Source of the DNA: Mesostigma viride
Lineage: Eukaryota > Streptophyta > Mesostigmatophyceae > Mesostigmatales > Mesostigmataceae
Length of the DNA: 64,000 nucleotides
NCBI GenBank assembly: GCA_009746045.1
Contig: RPFO01000213.1
Coordinates: 790,564 to 854,563, forward strand
Direction of reading: 5' to 3'
The notes under the pieces were generated by a model. The model was given only the letters and a program-made list of their open reading frames with translations. It had not been told where the DNA came from and did no database searches. The position numbers were made by a program, and so were the translations under genes. Below, one piece after another: positions 43,095-55,422 of this stretch; the stretch's first letter is position 1, and every line of letters starts with the position of its first letter.

Positions 43095-46000
43095 TTAGAC
43101 AGATAGACCGACTTGACAGTCAGCATTCATGAGCTTCCTCAGTACATTGTACTGGGCTGGGGCCTTGTGTGGCAGCTTTGTCAATGCATCAGCAGGGTTC
43201 TCCTCGCCAGGGATATGCTTCAAGTCAACCAAACTGGCCAACTCCTTCAGCAACAAATAATCCAGGTCCCGGCTTCTGGCCAGCTGCTTGTGAACAAACT
43301 GGACCATACCCATGCTGTCTGTTAGCAACAACGTCTCCATCTGCAAGGTCCAAGGGGTAACTGAAGCCAGCTCCAGCATTAACTCCTTTATGTACAGGCT
43401 GGACTGGATCCCCTCGCATATGGCCCTGCATTCTGCCACATCTGAACTGATACAGACCCTCTTCTGCAGTCTGCTGTACCAGCTGAACAAACTTGCCCTG
43501 CTCTGATAAAAAGCAAACAGAGCAGCAGATCTCCCCCTGACCTTGGTAACCTGGCGAGCATCCATGGAACTGTCAACAAAGATCTCCAAGGTGATAGGCT
43601 GGGCAAAGTCAATCCCAGACAAAATCAGATCAGGGGTACTCTCCACCAACCGGGCTATGACTCGAGGCTTCTCATCCTCAAGCACCTCATCAGGCATTCT
43701 GCTATGGACCATCAAAGACGGACCACAGATGCTGGCAAACCAGGCCCACATGCCTCTCAACTCAGGTCCTGCAGCCTGGGTGATCTTCTCTGGCAAGGCC
43801 TTCACAATGGTCTGTTTATAATCTCCTCCAGCCTGAAGCCTGATACTCCACTCCCCGTCCCTCCTGAACAGGGTAGCCTGCATTCCACAGAACACTACAG
43901 GCTTGTTGGGCTCCTGCCACAGCTCCTTGCCCAGTGAAAACTTGCCACTGATGACAGGAATAAACTTCTTCAGCCAGGTCGTGGGGGCTAGCAAATGCAG
44001 ATCATCTCCATGCAAACTAGCATACACTGGCAGACCCTCCCATTGGGCCAGCAGCAAACAGGGATCAACTGAAGACACTCTCAAGCCACACTCACTGATC
44101 AGAGCTTCCTGCAGCGTGAGTCTCCAGATGATTGGGCTCGACCTGAGTCCTTCCAGGCCCTTCAGAATAACCAGGAATTGTTGATGCAGCTCCAGCTTCC
44201 AGATGGCAGGCACCTCAACACAGTAAGGCTCATCCTGCTTCCACACCCTCCTGGCCACTTCTGGATCAGATTTTAAAAATGCCCTCTTGAAGTCCAGCAG
44301 CACTGATGACATAGCTGCTCCCCTGTTCAGCAACCCCACGTAGAGACATAGCAAAATTCTCCATGTGTCGTGTAGCATCCCTGGCGTGTATAGCTCCTCT
44401 CCTGGCAGACTCCCCGTGCCGTGATACTCATTCAGGACAGGCCTGACATGGGGCACTGATACCTCATCCACAACCTTCCTCTTCAGCACAAATCTCAAAG
44501 CAAGCTTCCTTGATGCTGGGGGACGTCTGTCTGTTGGTGCAGCACACTCAAACTGCAACCACTCCTCCAATGCCTTGGAGAAGGCGAGCTTCCAAGCCTC
44601 AAACAAAGTAGGCGAGCTCATCTCTTGGACCAGCTGGTCATATGTCAAAGGAGAGTGTGCAGCAAGGCTCCTGTGAGTTATGCCAATACTGCTGGGGTGC
44701 AACACAGCTGGAATCACCAAACTGGCCGCTGGGGGCACCTCCCCTTCATCCCATTTTACACCCTTGACCGGCTTGGCCCTGCACCTGACTGGAAATGTTG
44801 TCCTGAAATTTTCTAGGGGAATCATCCCCCAGCCATCTCTTCTCAGAGCTGTAGCTCTGATAGAAATCCCAGGATTGCCCAGAAAATTCTGACCCAAAAT
44901 CACAGGGCCATCATAGTCCTCTAGGACAAGGAAGGTCACATCCACACCCATGACAGGGGCAGTAACCTCTCCCAACACCCTTAGATGCGTCCTACCACTG
45001 AAATCAGACACCCAGGGGCAACTTGGTTCTCCGACCAGCAGTTCTCCTGTATGCTGAGGTCCCATGACAGAAACCTGTGCATTGGTATCTATCTCCATGG
45101 CAGCTACCTCAGGTTCATCCAACTGGACAAGCTTGGACACCTTAGGCTCCTTCTTGGCTCTTTGCAAAGCCTGTACAATATCTGATAGACGCACACCCCT
45201 AGGCCTGGTGTCGGGCCGTTCCGGAGGTGCAGCCTGTCCGCCTGCTTGCCCAACCACCGTATGTGAAGGTACCCCAGGGGCCGGGCCAGGGTCACCCTGA
45301 GGGCTCGATACAGCTGTAGCACCCTGATCAGGAAGCTCCACGTCACCCCCGCCTTGTACACCAGCGGGCACCTGGAAGAGGTCTCCTTGATTACCTCCCC
45401 GGGGACGGATCTTTGACCAGGACAGACGGTGCACTGCTTGGGAGCCATCAATGGCCACCCAGCACTTATGGCCAGCGGCTTCTACTCGGGTCACCACCCC
45501 ATCATGCCAGCTGCCACGTTTCCCTGGAAAGCTTGGTTCCTTCCACACAACAACCTGTTGTCCAACGTTAGGTTCTAGGACACTCCAGCCCTTGTCTTTC
45601 TGCCTCAGCTTGAGGAACTTGGCCTCTAGCTTCTCCTTCCATGCCTGCTCAGCATCAGCTGGCAGCATCCTGGTATGCAGCATAAGAGGATTGATGGCAA
45701 TGTCACCAAAGAACATGGGAGTCCTCAGGTTCAGCCTGTCCTCCACAGAACGTAGCCATGCAGATGTCACAATGGCAGATGACGTCCTTGGAATCCTCTC
45801 CACCAGCAGCACAGTCTTGATCTCTTGGATGGCTCTCTCCACCACCCCTTGCTGGCCGTGGCTCTCCCTGGGTGTAATCAGCAACTCTGGAAACTCTGGC
45901 AGGTTCTCACAGCACTCAAACTGAATGTCACACTGCAACAACTCCAACCCAGGGTACCTGCTCCTTGTCAACTTCAGAGCAGCAATCAATGTAGGCTTCT

Positions 46001-46652
46001 CCATGTCAGGCAGGATCTCTAGGGTCTTGTACTTGGTATATCTGTCCACTGCCACCAGCAGCTTCAAACCCCTGATTCTCTGAATATCTACCTGCACATG
46101 GCCTGGCTGCAAAATAGGAGTCCTGGCATGAGACTGCTTGGGCTTTCTAGCAACTAGCCTGCACTTGCAAGCTTGAGCAACCTGTTGGCAGATGGAGTAC
46201 AACTCACTTCCTCCCAGCCGTCTAGCAACTTGCAAAGACTGAGCTGCATGGCCAAACATGGTATGCAACCTTGAGGCAATGTCATACAAGAGAGAAAACC
46301 TTTTATTGTCATTATTAGCACTCAAGGTATGTACAGATCCCTTATGTACAGGAGGCACCAGGGTCGTGCCTGTCAGACTGTCTCCAGCCCTATCCTCATC
46401 CTGACCATCCTGTGCCAGTCCTGCACGGTCAGAATGCTTCTGAGATCCACCTGGGTCCACATCACCAGGTCCTACCTCAGGCTCAGCACCGCCATGGCGG
46501 GCACGTTGGCGAGTAACCACTGCAGCTACAGCTGGCATACTCTCTGTGGTAACCAAGCTTGCCCCATCGTGTCCAATAGGCTCTTTCACTAGAGCATGGG
46601 GCTGCCCCTCACTGCCGTCACTAGCAGCTACATTACACACCCCTGGGGGCAC
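43095..46652 (-). CDS. Z2 pol: integrase, protease-like, RT, RNase H
   Basis: An open frame of 1185 codons with all motifs as in Z1: HHCC-type zinc motif, D-D-29-E, DTNA, ILGQNFL, HGDD, and the RNase H acidic residues. The start at 46652 follows the gag stop (46686) in another frame at a short distance, so pol is probably made by reinitiation or frameshifting. Gag upstream is now separated by E, so this copy cannot make a full transcript. Confidence 0.93.
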   Translation of the reverse strand: MPPGVCNVAASDGSEGQPHALVKEPIGHDGASLVTTESMPAVAAVVTRQRARHGGAEPEVGPGDVDPGGSQKHSDRAGLAQDGQDEDRAGDSLTGTTLVPPVHKGSVHTLSANNDNKRFSLLYDIASRLHTMFGHAAQSLQVARRLGGSELYSICQQVAQACKCRLVARKPKQSHARTPILQPGHVQVDIQRIRGLKLLVAVDRYTKYKTLEILPDMEKPTLIAALKLTRSRYPGLELLQCDIQFECCENLPEFPELLITPRESHGQQGVVERAIQEIKTVLLVERIPRTSSAIVTSAWLRSVEDRLNLRTPMFFGDIAINPLMLHTRMLPADAEQAWKEKLEAKFLKLRQKDKGWSVLEPNVGQQVVVWKEPSFPGKRGSWHDGVVTRVEAAGHKCWVAIDGSQAVHRLSWSKIRPRGGNQGDLFQVPAGVQGGGDVELPDQGATAVSSPQGDPGPAPGVPSHTVVGQAGGQAAPPERPDTRPRGVRLSDIVQALQRAKKEPKVSKLVQLDEPEVAAMEIDTNAQVSVMGPQHTGELLVGEPSCPWVSDFSGRTHLRVLGEVTAPVMGVDVTFLVLEDYDGPVILGQNFLGNPGISIRATALRRDGWGMIPLENFRTTFPVRCRAKPVKGVKWDEGEVPPAASLVIPAVLHPSSIGITHRSLAAHSPLTYDQLVQEMSSPTLFEAWKLAFSKALEEWLQFECAAPTDRRPPASRKLALRFVLKRKVVDEVSVPHVRPVLNEYHGTGSLPGEELYTPGMLHDTWRILLCLYVGLLNRGAAMSSVLLDFKRAFLKSDPEVARRVWKQDEPYCVEVPAIWKLELHQQFLVILKGLEGLRSSPIIWRLTLQEALISECGLRVSSVDPCLLLAQWEGLPVYASLHGDDLHLLAPTTWLKKFIPVISGKFSLGKELWQEPNKPVVFCGMQATLFRRDGEWSIRLQAGGDYKQTIVKALPEKITQAAGPELRGMWAWFASICGPSLMVHSRMPDEVLEDEKPRVIARLVESTPDLILSGIDFAQPITLEIFVDSSMDARQVTKVRGRSAALFAFYQSRASLFSWYSRLQKRVCISSDVAECRAICEGIQSSLYIKELMLELASVTPWTLQMETLLLTDSMGMVQFVHKQLARSRDLDYLLLKELASLVDLKHIPGEENPADALTKLPHKAPAQYNVLRKLMNADCQVGLSV

Positions 46653-46685
46653 CCTCCAGGGTTCAGGGATGTGTGCAGGCTCAAG

Positions 46686-46823
46686 TCAATGATCAGCAGC
46701 CTTGCCCTTGCCCTTATCCTGGGATGGACCAGCCTTGTCCTTGCTGCCACCCTGAGCTGGCTTGCTCTGACCTTCCTGCCTCAGGTACGAGGGACACTCA
46801 TTCCTGAAGTGACCCTTCCCCTG
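46686..46823 (-). pseudogene. Z2 gag C-terminal end, cut off by E
   Basis: Holds the second half of the zinc knuckle (GKGHFRNECPSYLRQ) and the Lys/Gly tail ending KGKAADH. The first half, ending CYFC, is at 60096-60130. E split the knuckle at the TG dinucleotide. Confidence 0.9.
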
Positions 46824-47160
46824 CACTAGGAACTCAGATCTGAGATTTTTCTCAGTTTTCTCAGTTTTCTCAGGAAGGCTGCCTGAGATTTCCTGAGATT
46901 TCCTGAGATGTCCTGAGATTTCCTGAGATTTCCTGAGATCAACTGAGAAAAATCTCAGTTTTCTCAGGAAAACTGAGAAAATCACCTGAGAAAACTGAGA
47001 AAACTGAGAAAAAACTGAGATCAGCCTGAGAAAGTCGCCTGGCCTGAGATTTTTTTTTCTCAGGAACGAAATTTCTCAGGCGCCCGGTTTTTTCTCAGGT
47101 TGCTGCCTGAGAAAATCTGGGAAACTTAAGGCCTGAGAAAAACTGAGAAACCTCATGCAC
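46824..47160. repeat. E left subterminal CTGAG repeats
   Basis: Dozens of CTGAGA / CTCAG words in both orientations, spaced about 10 bases. The mirror copies are at 57360-57620 and 59621-59716, and related arrays fill the other end (52090-52390, 59740-60090). Confidence 0.85.
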
Positions 47161-47289
47161 ACAGAGAAATCGCATTCATACCACGCAACCAGAAATCACT
47201 TTGATTACAAATTATAATAATTTCTTGTGCAGTTGGAGTACAGCTCTTCAAGTTTAATAAGAACATCAATTTCAGTCACTAGACGAGTT

Positions 47290-47700
47290 GCTACAATCTG
47301 CTTCAGCGTAGCTCACTTTTCCATACGCCCTTGCACTTCTCCTCGTTGGTGCAAGGTCGCCCCGGCTAGGTTCAGCCACATTCTTGTGCTGCCTACCCCC
47401 TCTCCCCCTCTGCCCACGATTCCCCCGCGTAGGTTCAGCCGCATACTCGCGGCCATCGCCACCACGGGCAGAATCAGCAGCATTTTCTGCTGCAGGCTGC
47501 CTCCTTCCTCTCCCCCTCCGTCCACGCTTCCCCGTGCAGGTTCAGACGCATTGTAGCTGCATGGGTCATCACTGTCGCTGCTAGGTGGAGCCACATCCTC
47601 TTGGCTACCATTATCACTGCCGCTGCAGATGGAGGAATCAGTTTCTGCTGCAGGCTGCTTACCCCTCCTCTTCCTTGGTGCAGGCATGCCATCCTCGCTG
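47290..47700 (-). pseudogene. E coding remnant with basic RG repeats (left arm)
   Basis: The minus strand reads SEDGMPAPRKRRGKQPAAETDS, an acidic Ser/Asp stretch, then, after a one-base shift, repeats of AEPxRG with RGRRGRG and a tail RRSARAYGKVSYAE ending at a stop near 47272. This looks like the basic/acidic C terminus of a nuclear protein, possibly the element's own transposase or DNA-binding protein. No catalytic motif is visible. Confidence 0.4.
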
Positions 47701-47703
47701 CCA

Positions 47704-47769
47704 CACTAGGAACGGAGTGTTGACAAACTTTGACAATTGTTTGTCAAGAATTGTCAAATAGTTCTAGTG
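47704..47769. mobile_element. 66-bp CACTAG-ended mini-element in E
   Basis: CACTAGGAACGGAGTG at one end and AGTTCTAGTG at the other enclose TTGACAA/TTGTCAA words. The flanks ca and tg do not form a direct duplication. It may be a severely deleted relative, or one end of a second CACTA family whose repeats also occur at 48150-48480. The mirror copy is in E' at about 56753-56818. Confidence 0.5.
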
Positions 47770-48149
47770 TGACCCGCTGGCATCACACAGCCAAAAAAAA
47801 AAAAAAATTAATCAATTTTTGGCGGTAGAGAGACCATGGAGGGACTGCCCGCTGCCCGCTGTAGACGCATACTGTAGTTCGTAGAAGCGTACTCCTTCGC
47901 TGCACTCCGGAGAGGAATCGTGACGGACTGACGGTCTCCTTCGCTGCCCTCCAGAGAGGAGGCCGCTAAAGCGGCCGCTCGCTTCGCTCGCTGGGAGCTT
48001 TGCGCGGATTGGTTGGCAGTTCTTCCGTGCGCTTGGCGCGGATTGGTGGTCAGTCAGTCCGCCCCTTCTGGATTGGCCGCGTACTCGGTGATGCCCTGAA
48101 TAGTGTCGGATTACCTTACATTGCCAAATTAGTAATATAGATTCTTGAC

Positions 48150-48480
48150 ATATCAACTGACATGACCTTGACAAACCTTGACAGAACTTGACAAAAGCTT
48201 GACATGATAACATCAAAGGCTTGACAAACCTTGACAGAATGTTGAAAGGTTGACAAAACCTTGACAATCTTTGAAATATCAACAAATCAACACGGAAAAA
48301 AATGTCAATACACTGACAAACCAAGGTGATGTGTCAAGAAATGTCAAGACGTTAACAAACGAAGGCCAAAAAAATTGTTAACATGACAAAATGTCCACAA
48401 ATGTTAACATGACAAACGTCAACATGACAACCAAAGGCGTAGCAAACTGACAAATCAACACCACGCACAGGTAAACTTAT
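48150..48480. repeat. TTGACA repeat array
   Basis: Around 20 imperfect copies of cttgacaaa, resembling the subterminal repeats of a CACTA-like element but different from the CTGAG repeats of E. The mirror copy is at 56040-56370. The 170-codon frame over it is a by-product. Confidence 0.7.
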
Positions 48481-49107
48481 TTCATTAAAATCAACAAGTT
48501 CAAAAGACCACCTAAACCAAGTCATCATCATCATCATCATCAAAATCAACATGGCTGCTACCTTGCTGCCTGAATTGCGGTTTTTGCATTACATTAGCAT
48601 GACAAACTGTACTGACAAAACACATGAAGGAGAAGTGCACTCAATCACAGTCCGAGGGTGGCGGGCAAGATGCACAGCCACAAGCATCTTACAAATGCAG
48701 TATAACATCCGCGTAGGGCTGTCCCAGCGATCATTGCTGAAATTAATGGACGACTTTCTAGAAATTTACCGCAGGAGACTGTCCAGTGCTACAGCGATGT
48801 GATGAGGGCTCAGAGCCTACAAAATCTGTGTCCGCAGGTGCCCTCCCCGCCATGCTGGGCTGGCCGATGTGTGCGCCATGGTTGTGTTAGGTAGATTGCC
48901 TGCATGCAAGGGAAACATGCGTTATCCAGCAAAGCAGCAAAGGGAACACACAACGATTTTAAGTGAGATGAAAACCCGACGCCTTGACGCGCCAACAACG
49001 TTGCATTACCTAAATCAGTTGTGTGTAATGAGACGGCGTGAGAGCACAGCAGTCGCGTGGCTGTTTGTGAGTGATGGCTTGATTTTTGGACCGAGAAAGT
49101 GAGATAG

Positions 49108-49220
<113 letters not shown>

Positions 49221-49359
49221 CCTGGTATTCTCACCTAAACTGTCCCTATGTACCTCACAAGATGTAGGGAACTGCGAAACCACAGGAATACCTAGAGAAG
49301 AGCGCTTCCTGGCTCACGAAAAACTCGCCGATTGAGTGCTTGACGTTCACGTTTGATAA

Positions 49360-51060
49360 TGCTGAACTGCGTTATCAAATCATCTGCGTTATCAAATCAT
49401 CATCTGGCAGAGTCACGTCACTTGGTTGGTGCCGGGCCCGCTACAAAAAACGTAGCGGGCCCGGTGATGTCGCTATTACACCACCCGACTTTACATCGAG
49501 TCACTGTGAATGATATGTATATGGCTGCCTACAGCACCGCGCATGGTGTCCAAGTAAAATTATGGCGCTGCCAAGGCTGCGTACCTGCCGTTATCGCCTT
49601 GGTCTTTGTCACGGTGGCGTTCTCCAATTCACGTGCAACGTCCACTTCCTGTGCCAGCTCTGGCGCGGCGCGTGCCCTTCGGGCTGAATTTCAAATTTCC
49701 GCGTGCAGTCCGTTGGAGAGGGGCGCTGCGTCCGGAGTCCGGACTTAGGGAATTCGGAGGCTGCTGGTCGCACAAAAGATCGTTGTTGGCTGTTGAGTGA
49801 TGTCCGACTGGCACGATGGAGAGGGCTCCATCACATTGGCGACCTCACCAGTGGCCCACATGTACCGACGAGACCTGCATCTCGAGCTTGTCGGCCCTCA
49901 CGCTGCAGCTGTCGCCATGCGAGACGCCCTGAGACTCTCGGCATGATTTTTCCCGTGCAATATCACGCCCTCGATTCGCAGCAAGGCCCGTCTGCTCCAA
50001 TATGGCCGACTGCGGGCTGTGCCGTAACAGGAAATGTCCGGGTGATGGCAGGCAGTGCCTACCCATCCCACCGCACGCACCGCGTCAAGCAATATTTCCA
50101 CTTCCGCTGCTGCTGGGCACCGGGCTACTGCCTACATTTCTTCAATCGCTCCATCGCCTCCTCCATGGTGCCTCGCTCCCTGCGGCCCCTCCGCCACGCC
50201 GGATATCCATGGCAATCAAGCCTACCGGCTACCACCATACCGGCCACGAGCCCTTGCTGCACCAAACGAAGTGTGCGGCCCCGAATTAAGTGAAGTACAC
50301 GGCAGGACTGGGAACCACCTGAAATTACATCGGGGTCTCCAGTGGACTTGGCGTCACATCTTGCTAACGTTGTCACTGTCGGCAGTTGTCAGTTGCTGTT
50401 GGTTGTTGCATGCTGAGGGTTGCAGATGTTCTAGGAACAGCTGGTCCAATGTTGCTATGCATGCAGTTACTCTTGCCATTACGTGTGTCCGTGTGCCTCC
50501 AACCATCCCGCCACAATGCCAGCACCCTCCACCCCGCTAACTCCCACTCGCCCCACTCCCCTGCCTGTTCCATACCCGCCCCACCCACAAATATACGTCA
50601 CAGACATCCACATGCCGTTATCCATCCCCACCTGACTACGGACTACTCTCGCCCCCACGCTGAGGTCCCCCACAACACCGTAACACCGCCCTCCTCCCCC
50701 AAACCATCCGATGACCCACCCGACCATCCACCTTGAGTCCCCCCAAACCAACCTATCTGACTACCACCCTTCCGTATTACATACACCACCTTCCACACCA
50801 ACATAACAAACCACCTACTAAACAAACCTACCGCCCCACAACGAGGTTCCCCTACACCACTGCACCCCGCCCACCCCGCCCCCCGCTGCCCCAACATACG
50901 ATGACTCCACCCCACCATCCACGTGAAGCATAACCATCCACCCCGGCCTCCGGGGCAACCAATCAGCTGTCCACTCAACCATAACTGACACTGCTGCACC
51001 GACCACCGGCAAGCCCGCCTACGTACCATACCCAAGCCACCCACGCAACCCAAGCATCCC
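49360..51060. other. E central region, no certain gene
   Basis: Longest frames are 196 and 161 codons on the plus strand, without known domains. Two short stretches look coding-like: ELAQEVDVARELENATV on the minus strand near 49600-49680, and ITLATSPVAHMYRRDLHLEL on the plus strand near 49830-49900. They may be exon scraps of a captured or transposase gene. C-rich low-complexity sequence follows from 50510. Confidence 0.3.
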
Positions 51061-51184
51061 CAACCCTCACACGAACCTGTGACCTACGCACGAGCTACCT
51101 ACAACTGCGACTCACAACTACTACATAATCAACCCATAACAATGTCCCCCATGACCCCCGCCAAAGGGGGGGGTCCCCCCAATA

Positions 51185-51625
51185 GTCCAACACACACACA
51201 CACACACACACACACTCTACAATACCCAGGACCACGAGTACCCACCCAATTCACCTCCCACAACGGTATCACCCACGAGTCCAGTGCCCCACCCATGTCC
51301 ACAGCGACACCCCGGAGACTTCACCACGCCCACCGACTGCACGCACGCACACCTACCTGCACACTCCCACGCACCTACCCTCGCACGCACGCATGCACGC
51401 AGCCATCAACCCACCCACCAAGGCACGCCTGCACAAACGCGCACATGCACAAGTGCACGCACACGCACACATAGCTGCACACTCTCACGCACCCACTCAC
51501 GCACGCACGCCTGCACACAGCCATCAACCCACCCGCCAAGGCACGCCTGCACAAACGCACTCATGCACAACTGCACGCACTCGCCCACGCACGCACACCT
51601 AGCTGCACGCCTGCACGCAGTCACG
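51185..51625. repeat. CA microsatellite and CA-rich minisatellite in E
   Basis: (CA)n at about 51189-51214, then about 130-base imperfect repeats (gcacgcctgcacaaacgc, agccatcaacccaccc) from 51370 to 51620. The mirror copies in E' are at 52880-53320. Confidence 0.85.
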
Positions 51626-53285
51626 CAATGCATGGCAGCATGCCCGCCTTCTATATCATTCTTGGAATATCATGTTGCATATGGCATTATTATCATGTTT
51701 GTAAATTTAACTCCTTGCTTTCTGTATGCTTTCTTTCTTTGGGGGATGACTTGATGCAGATCGTGGAGCATACAAGCTCGACGAGAAGACGTACACATCA
51801 ATATTGAGTGAAACCACCGTTGCTGGGCTCTGGCATGCCAGCTGTTATATGGCCATGAGCCATCAGCTAGCAATCCAGAAATAGGATGAGAGCAGTTTTG
51901 AGTCGATGTTTTATATTTTGATGGTATTGAAATGATGAGTCACAGAATGCCACAATGAAACATAAGTTCATTACTATCAAACAGCGTGATGCCATGAATG
52001 CCACGCCTAATACCACAAGATGTGCTAATAACGTATTTAATTCATTAATGAATTGTTGGATTTATTGCATGATGGTGTTATGCTTGTTACACTAGGAACT
52101 CGCTACTGAGAAAACTGAGATTTCCTGAGATTTCCTGAGATTTCCTGAGAAAAAAACTGAGATTTCCTGAGATTTCCTGAGATTTTCCTGAGATTTCCTG
52201 AGAAAGTGACCTGAGATTTCCTGAGATTGGCCTGAGAAAATTGGCTTTTTCTCAGGAAATCTCAGGAAATCTCAGGGCTAAGTGGAAACTGAGATTTTGC
52301 GTGGACACTGAGATTTTTTTTTCTCAGGCTGAAAATCTCAGGGCATTTTCTCAGGCGCTTAAAATCTCAGGGCATTTTCTCAGGCATGCCATTGCCAGAA
52401 TTAAATGTGTATTCTAACAAGCATAACACCATCATGCAATAAATCCAACAATTCATTAATGAATTAAATACGTTATTAGCACATCTTGTGGTATTAGGCG
52501 TGGCATTCATGGCATCACGCTGTTTGATAGTAATGAACTTATGTTTCATTGTGGCATTCTGTGACTCATCATTTCAATACCATCAAAATATAAAACATCG
52601 ACTCAAAACTGCTCTCATCCTATTTCTGGATTGCTAGCTGATGGCTCATGGCCATATAACAGCTGGCATGCCAGAGCCCAGCAACGGTGGTTTCACTCAA
52701 TATTGATGTGTACGTCTTCTCGTCGAGCTTGTATGCTCCACGATCTGCATCAAGTCATCCCCCAAAGAAAGAAAGCATACAGAAAGCAAGGAGTTAAATT
52801 TACAAACATGATAATAATGCCATATGCAACATGATATTCCAAGAATGATATAGAAGGCGGGCATGCTGCCATGCATTGCGTGACTGCGTGCAGGCGTGCA
52901 GCTAGGTGTGCGTGCGTGGGCGAGTGCGTGCAGTTGTGCATGAGTGCGTTTGTGCAGGCGTGCCTTGGCGGGTGGGTTGATGGCTGTGTGCAGGCGTGCG
53001 TGCGTGAGTGGGTGCGTGAGAGTGTGCAGCTATGTGTGCGTGTGCGTGCACTTGTGCATGTGCGCGTTTGTGCAGGCGTGCCTTGGTGGGTGGGTTGATG
53101 GCTGCGTGCATGCGTGCGTGCGAGGGTAGGTGCGTGGGAGTGTGCAGCTAGGTGTGCGTGCGTGCAGTCGGTGGGCGTGGTGAAGTCTCCGGGGTGTCGC
53201 TGTGGACATGGGTGGGGCACTGGACTCGTGGGTGATACCGTTGTGGGAGGTGAATTGGGTGGGTACTCGTGGTCCTGGGTATTGT

Positions 53286-53320
<35 letters not shown>

Positions 53321-55285
53321 CTATTGGGGGGACCCCCCCCTTTGGCGGGGGTCATGGGGGACATTGTTATGGGTTGATTATGTAGTAGTTGTGAGTCGCA
53401 GTTGTAGGTAGCTCGTGCGTAGGTCACAGGTTCGTGTGAGGGTTGGGGATGCTTGGGTTGCGTGGGTGGCTTGGGTATGGTACGTAGGCGGGCTTGCCGG
53501 TGGTCGGTGCAGCAGTGTCAGTTATGGTTGAGTGGACAGCTGATTGGTTGCCCCGGAGGCCGGGGTGGATGGTTATGCTTCACGTGGATGGTGGGGTGGA
53601 GTCATCGTATGTTGGGGCAGCGGGGGGCGGGGTGGGCGGGGTGCAGTGGTGTAGGGGAACCTCGTTGTGGGGCGGTAGGTTTGTTTAGTAGGTGGTTTGT
53701 TATGTTGGTGTGGAAGGTGGTGTATGTAATACGGAAGGGTGGTAGTCAGATAGGTTGGTTTGGGGGGACTCAAGGTGGATGGTCGGGTGGGTCATCGGAT
53801 GGTTTGGGGGAGGAGGGCGGTGTTACGGTGTTGTGGGGGACCTCAGCGTGGGGGCGAGAGTAGTCCGTAGTCAGGTGGGGATGGATAACGGCATGTGGAT
53901 GTCTGTGACGTATATTTGTGGGTGGGGCGGGTATGGAACAGGCAGGGGAGTGGGGCGAGTGGGAGTTAGCGGGGTGGAGGGTGCTGGCATTGTGGCGGGA
54001 TGGTTGGAGGCACACGGACACACGTAATGGCAAGAGTAACTGCATGCATAGCAACATTGGACCAGCTGTTCCTAGAACATCTGCAACCCTCAGCATGCAA
54101 CAACCAACAGCAACTGACAACTGCCGACAGTGACAACGTTAGCAAGATGTGACGCCAAGTCCACTGGAGACCCCGATGTAATTTCAGGTGGTTCCCAGTC
54201 CTGCCGTGTACTTCACTTAATTCGGGGCCGCACACTTCGTTTGGTGCAGCAAGGGCTCGTGGCCGGTATGGTGGTAGCCGGTAGGCTTGATTGCCATGGA
54301 TATCCGGCGTGGCGGAGGGGCCGCAGGGAGCGAGGCACCATGGAGGAGGCGATGGAGCGATTGAAGAAATGTAGGCAGTAGCCCGGTGCCCAGCAGCAGC
54401 GGAAGTGGAAATATTGCTTGACGCGGTGCGTGCGGTGGGATGGGTAGGCACTGCCTGCCATCACCCGGACATTTCCTGTTACGGCACAGCCCGCAGTCGG
54501 CCATATTGGAGCAGACGGGCCTTGCTGCGAATCGAGGGCGTGATATTGCACGGGAAAAATCATGCCGAGAGTCTCAGGGCGTCTCGCATGGCGACAGCTG
54601 CAGCGTGAGGGCCGACAAGCTCGAGATGCAGGTCTCGTCGGTACATGTGGGCCACTGGTGAGGTCGCCAATGTGATGGAGCCCTCTCCATCGTGCCAGTC
54701 GGACATCACTCAACAGCCAACAACGATCTTTTGTGCGACCAGCAGCCTCCGAATTCCCTAAGTCCGGACTCCGGACGCAGCGCCCCTCTCCAACGGACTG
54801 CACGCGGAAATTTGAAATTCAGCCCGAAGGGCACGCGCCGCGCCAGAGCTGGCACAGGAAGTGGACGTTGCACGTGAATTGGAGAACGCCACCGTGACAA
54901 AGACCAAGGCGATAACGGCAGGTACGCAGCCTTGGCAGCGCCATAATTTTACTTGGACACCATGCGCGGTGCTGTAGGCAGCCATATATATATCATTCAC
55001 AGTGACTCGATGTAAAGTCGGGTGGTGTAATAGCGACATCACCGGGCCCGCTACGTTTTTTGTAGCGGGCCCGGCACCAACCAAGTGACGTGACTCTGCC
55101 AGATGATGATTTGATAACGCAGATGATTTGATAACGCAGTTCAGCATTATCAAACGTGAACGTCAAGCACTCAATCGGCGAGTTTTTCGTGAGCCAGGAA
55201 GCGCTCTTCTCTAGGTATTCCTGTGGTTTCGCAGTTCCCTACATCTTGTGAGGTACATAGGGACAGTTTAGGTGAGAATACCAGG

Positions 55286-55422
<137 letters not shown>

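Noticed and set aside
51284-51754. 156-codon His/Thr-rich frame
   Set aside because: Encoded by the CA-rich minisatellite, and mirrored in E' with the same low complexity.
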